NCBI GenBank assembly: GCA_017962085.1
Contig: JAGCWA010000026.1
Span: 1-37,077, forward strand
Reading direction: 5' to 3'
Length of the DNA: 37,077 nucleotides
From: Paludibacteraceae bacterium
GTDB lineage: Bacteria; Bacteroidota; Bacteroidia; Bacteroidales; Paludibacteraceae
Positions within the stretch are counted from its first letter, which is position 1. The number at the start of each line of letters is the position of its first letter. Both the position numbers and the translations under genes were made by a program. Below are positions 34,312-37,077 of this stretch, piece after piece. The notes under the pieces were generated by a model that made no database searches, was not told where the DNA came from, and worked only from the letters and a program-made list of their open reading frames with translations.

Positions 34312-37077
34312 ATGCTCAAAAAACACCTCGCCCTTCTGCTATTCCTGTGCGCCACCTGCGCCCTACACGCCGCCAACTACCTCACCTTCACGGCCGAGGA
34401 GGATAGCTCGTCGTTCCGCATCCACCACAAATGTGATTTATCCGAAAAGGGGGAGGAATCATACTTCTCCGAAGGTCTGTTCAAAAGAGACCCATCCTTT
34501 GCAGGGGATCCCGACATACAATACTCCCTGGACGAAGGAAAGACTTGGACGAACCTAAAGCCCAAAGCAAAGATCATTCTAGCAAAGAAAGGAGACAAAG
34601 CCCTATTGAGAGGCAACAATCCCCAAGGCTTCTCCCATACCGTAACTTGTACAGGGATATATATCTACTACTCCCAATTCAGCATGGAAGGCCGTATCGC
34701 CGCCAGCGGTAGCGTGATGAGCCTAGTCGACACCTTGGGCGAGAGGAAAAGAATACCTTCAAGATACTGCTTCATCAGACTCTTCGGCGACTGCAAGGGA
34801 TTGACGCAGGCACCCGAACTACCCGCCGACACACTCAAAGAAGGGTGCTACGCCAACATGTTCGACGGATGCACCAGCCTGACCCAAGCGCCCCGACTAC
34901 ACGTCAACGAGCTAAGCACCAGATGCTACGCATGGATGTTCAGAAATTGCACAGGACTGACGCAGGCACCCGTGCTATCGGCCCAAAAACTAGGCAGGTA
35001 TTGTTATATCGGGATGTTCAGGAATTGCACAGGCCTGACCCAAGCGCCCGATCTACCCGCCACACAATTAGCCGAGAATTGCTACACCGACATGTTCCGA
35101 GGTTGTACAGGACTAACCCAAGGGCCGAAACTGCCCGCCACGGAACTGGCCAAGGGATGCTACAAAAACATGTTTTCAGAGTGCACCGGCCTAACCCAAG
35201 CGCCACAACTGCCCGCCACGGAACTGGCAGAGAGATGTTACGAAAATATGTTCAGCGATTGCGCCAACCTGACGGAAGCGCCACAACTGCCCGCCACGAA
35301 ACTGGCAGAGGGATGTTACGAAAACATGTTCAGTGATTGCGCCAACCTGACGGAAGCGCCACAACTACCCGCCACAAAACTGGCGAAGGAATGTTACCTG
35401 GGAATGTTCTTTCGATGCGCCAAACTGACGAACGGCCCCCAACTATCCGCCACGGAATTGGCCGACGAGTGTTACAAAGAGATGTTCTCAGGATGCGAAA
35501 GCCTATCGAAAGCGCCCAAATTGCCAGCGAAAAACCTGCGCAAATATTGCTATTCAGGAATGTTCTCGAAGTGTGAGAATCTGAAGGAAACACCGCAACT
35601 GCCCGCCACGGAATTGGAGAAAGGATGCTACGAGAGCATGTTCTCAGAGTGTCATAACTTATTGAAGACACCTAAACTGCCAGCCACCACAGCACATAAA
35701 TACTGCTACCAAAACATGTTCTACAAATGCTGTAACTTGATCGAAGCCACCAGGCTACCCGCCACCATACTGCACGAAGGTTGTTATAGCAGGATGTTCT
35801 ACATGTGCTATAGTCTGGCACGCATACCACAATTCCCCGCCAACGTCATCACGACAGGAGATCAATGCTTCGATGAGATGTTCTACGAATGTGGCAGTCT
35901 GAGCAACCAACCCGCACTACCCGTCACCACCCCAAGCACTGCGCAAAACGCTCAGAAGGGCAACACCCGCCTAAGGGTTGACAGATGCCTCACCTTCACG
36001 GCCGAGACGGACAGCTCGTCGTTCGGAATAGAATATTCAAACATGGACGAAGATGCTCCGGAGGTGCAATACTCCCTGGATGGTGGAGAGACATGGATGA
36101 AGCTCAAAGACGACACGCTCATCAGTTTGGGCAAGAAGGGAGACAAAGCCATCTTGAGAGGATTAAATTCCAAAGGATTCTCCAAGGGAGAAGAATCATA
36201 CGCAAGTTTCAACCTGAAAGGCCAGATCGCGGCGAGCGGCAGTGTGATGAGCCTGATTGACCTGACAGGGAAGAAGAAGGAGATTCCGAACGATTATTGT
36301 TTCACCCGTCTATTCTCAAAGTGCGAGGAGTTGACACAAGCACCCGAACTACCCGCCAAACATCTGACGAAAGGATGCTACGCAGCAATGTTCTTTGAAT
36401 GTACGAAGTTGGCAGAAGCGCCAGAACTGCCCGCCAAGGAAATGGCAGACAGCTGCTACAGTGACATGTTCGCAGGATGCGAAAGTCTAACACAAGCGCC
36501 CAAACTAGCCGCCACACAACTGGCCAAGCAGTGCTACTACAATATGTTCTACGGCTGCATAGGCATAACACAAGCGCCACAACTGCCCGCTAAAAAATTA
36601 GCGGAGGAGTGTTACGCCTCGATGTTTGCGGAATGTACCCTTCTGACACGAGCGTCCAAGCTCCACTCAACCCGACTAGCGGAAGGATGCTACAATAGCA
36701 TGTTCGAGGGATGCGCCAAGCTGTCGGAAGCGCCTGAACTGCCCGCCACAAAGATGGAGCAAGAATGTTACAATAGCATGTTCGCCAAATGTACTAGTCT
36801 GACTCACACGCCCCACCTACCCGCCACACAATTAGCGCCCTACTGTTACAGCTACATGTTCTACGGGTGCACCAATTTAACCCAAGCGTCAGAACTGCCG
36901 GTAACACAATTAGCAGAGGGATGTTATAGGGGCATGTTCGAGGAGTGTGATATGCTGACGCAGGCACCCGAATTACCCGCCACACAATTAGCGCCCTACT
37001 GTTACAGCTACATGTTCCAGGGGTGCAAGAATCTCACACAAGCACCCGAACTGCCCGCCACACAATTAGCGCCCTAC
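34312..37077 (+). CDS. CY/MF-repeat protein with two full modules, paralogue 3 (runs off window)
   Basis: The frame is open for 922 codons from the ATG at 34312 to the last base, so the 3' end is missing. The signal peptide (MLKKHLALLLFLCATCALHA) is almost the same as in paralogue 2. Module 1 has the N-terminal domain (LTFTAEEDSSSF, YSLDEGKTW, GRIAASGSVMSLVD) and about 14 repeats. These decay at the end (FPANVITTGDQCFDEMF) into a linker without the usual cap (PALPVTTPSTAQ). At about residue 560 a second N-terminal domain begins (CLTFTAETDSSSFG, YSLDGGETWMK, GQIAASGSVMSLID), followed by at least ten more repeats. The last repeats are nearly identical at DNA level every 78 or 156 bp. The gene looks like two family members joined into one. 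Confidence 0.8.
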   Translation, partial: MLKKHLALLLFLCATCALHAANYLTFTAEEDSSSFRIHHKCDLSEKGEESYFSEGLFKRDPSFAGDPDIQYSLDEGKTWTNLKPKAKIILAKKGDKALLRGNNPQGFSHTVTCTGIYIYYSQFSMEGRIAASGSVMSLVDTLGERKRIPSRYCFIRLFGDCKGLTQAPELPADTLKEGCYANMFDGCTSLTQAPRLHVNELSTRCYAWMFRNCTGLTQAPVLSAQKLGRYCYIGMFRNCTGLTQAPDLPATQLAENCYTDMFRGCTGLTQGPKLPATELAKGCYKNMFSECTGLTQAPQLPATELAERCYENMFSDCANLTEAPQLPATKLAEGCYENMFSDCANLTEAPQLPATKLAKECYLGMFFRCAKLTNGPQLSATELADECYKEMFSGCESLSKAPKLPAKNLRKYCYSGMFSKCENLKETPQLPATELEKGCYESMFSECHNLLKTPKLPATTAHKYCYQNMFYKCCNLIEATRLPATILHEGCYSRMFYMCYSLARIPQFPANVITTGDQCFDEMFYECGSLSNQPALPVTTPSTAQNAQKGNTRLRVDRCLTFTAETDSSSFGIEYSNMDEDAPEVQYSLDGGETWMKLKDDTLISLGKKGDKAILRGLNSKGFSKGEESYASFNLKGQIAASGSVMSLIDLTGKKKEIPNDYCFTRLFSKCEELTQAPELPAKHLTKGCYAAMFFECTKLAEAPELPAKEMADSCYSDMFAGCESLTQAPKLAATQLAKQCYYNMFYGCIGITQAPQLPAKKLAEECYASMFAECTLLTRASKLHSTRLAEGCYNSMFEGCAKLSEAPELPATKMEQECYNSMFAKCTSLTHTPHLPATQLAPYCYSYMFYGCTNLTQASELPVTQLAEGCYRGMFEECDMLTQAPELPATQLAPYCYSYMFQGCKNLTQAPELPATQLAPY

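Noticed and set aside
32100-37077. Regular 78-bp repeats considered as a CRISPR array
   Set aside because: The repeats are coding, contiguous and imperfect, without unique spacers, and keep one long frame.

Overview
The window looks like a chromosomal segment of a Bacteroidales bacterium (phylum Bacteroidota). Four things point there: a complex I operon with fused nuoCD and no nuoE, nuoF or nuoG; secreted enzymes ending in type IX secretion (T9SS) C-terminal domains; BspA-like leucine-rich repeat proteins; and promoters that fit the Bacteroides pattern TTTG-N19-21-TAnnTTTG rather than the E. coli -35/-10. No phage, transposase, integrase or CRISPR array is visible.

Layout. 1-206: tRNA-Gly(GCC) and tRNA-Leu(GAG). 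299-3536: a small lipoprotein gene, then on the minus strand an EamA transporter and an aspartate kinase of the ectoine-type (AskEct-like) lineage. 3537-4087: a gene-poor region with a good promoter, a compact structured RNA element and a strong intrinsic terminator, directly ahead of the complex I genes. 4088-14085: nuoA-B-CD-H-I-J-K-L-M-N, tightly packed with several start/stop overlaps. 14330-17282: a trypsin-fold pseudoprotease with a predicted barrel-like tail, a His/Pro/Ser-rich lipoprotein and an HD-domain hydrolase. 17486-21844: a very large CotH/lamin-tail secreted protein followed after 3 nt by a Fur-family regulator. 22144-24216: a GH10 xylanase with a CBM6-like domain and a T9SS tail.

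24410-37077 is a surface-protein region. Three genes (24410, 31740, and 34312 running off the window) encode one family of secreted proteins built from a 26-residue repeat with two cysteines per repeat and a conserved CY..MF core. Among them lie two small four-helix membrane proteins and a 1380-residue BspA-type LRR protein. The gaps hold GCCC..GGGC palindromes, a shared short sequence and a 53-bp direct repeat.

The nuo genes should give an ion-pumping, quinone-reducing complex I fed by something other than an NADH module. The CotH protein, xylanase and repeat proteins are exported and fit an organism living on plant or host polysaccharide. The points most worth following are the structured, terminator-ending element ahead of nuoA, the pseudoprotease that has lost its catalytic His and Ser, and the expanding Cys/MF-repeat family. 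All functional calls rest on reading the sequence by eye; no database search was run.
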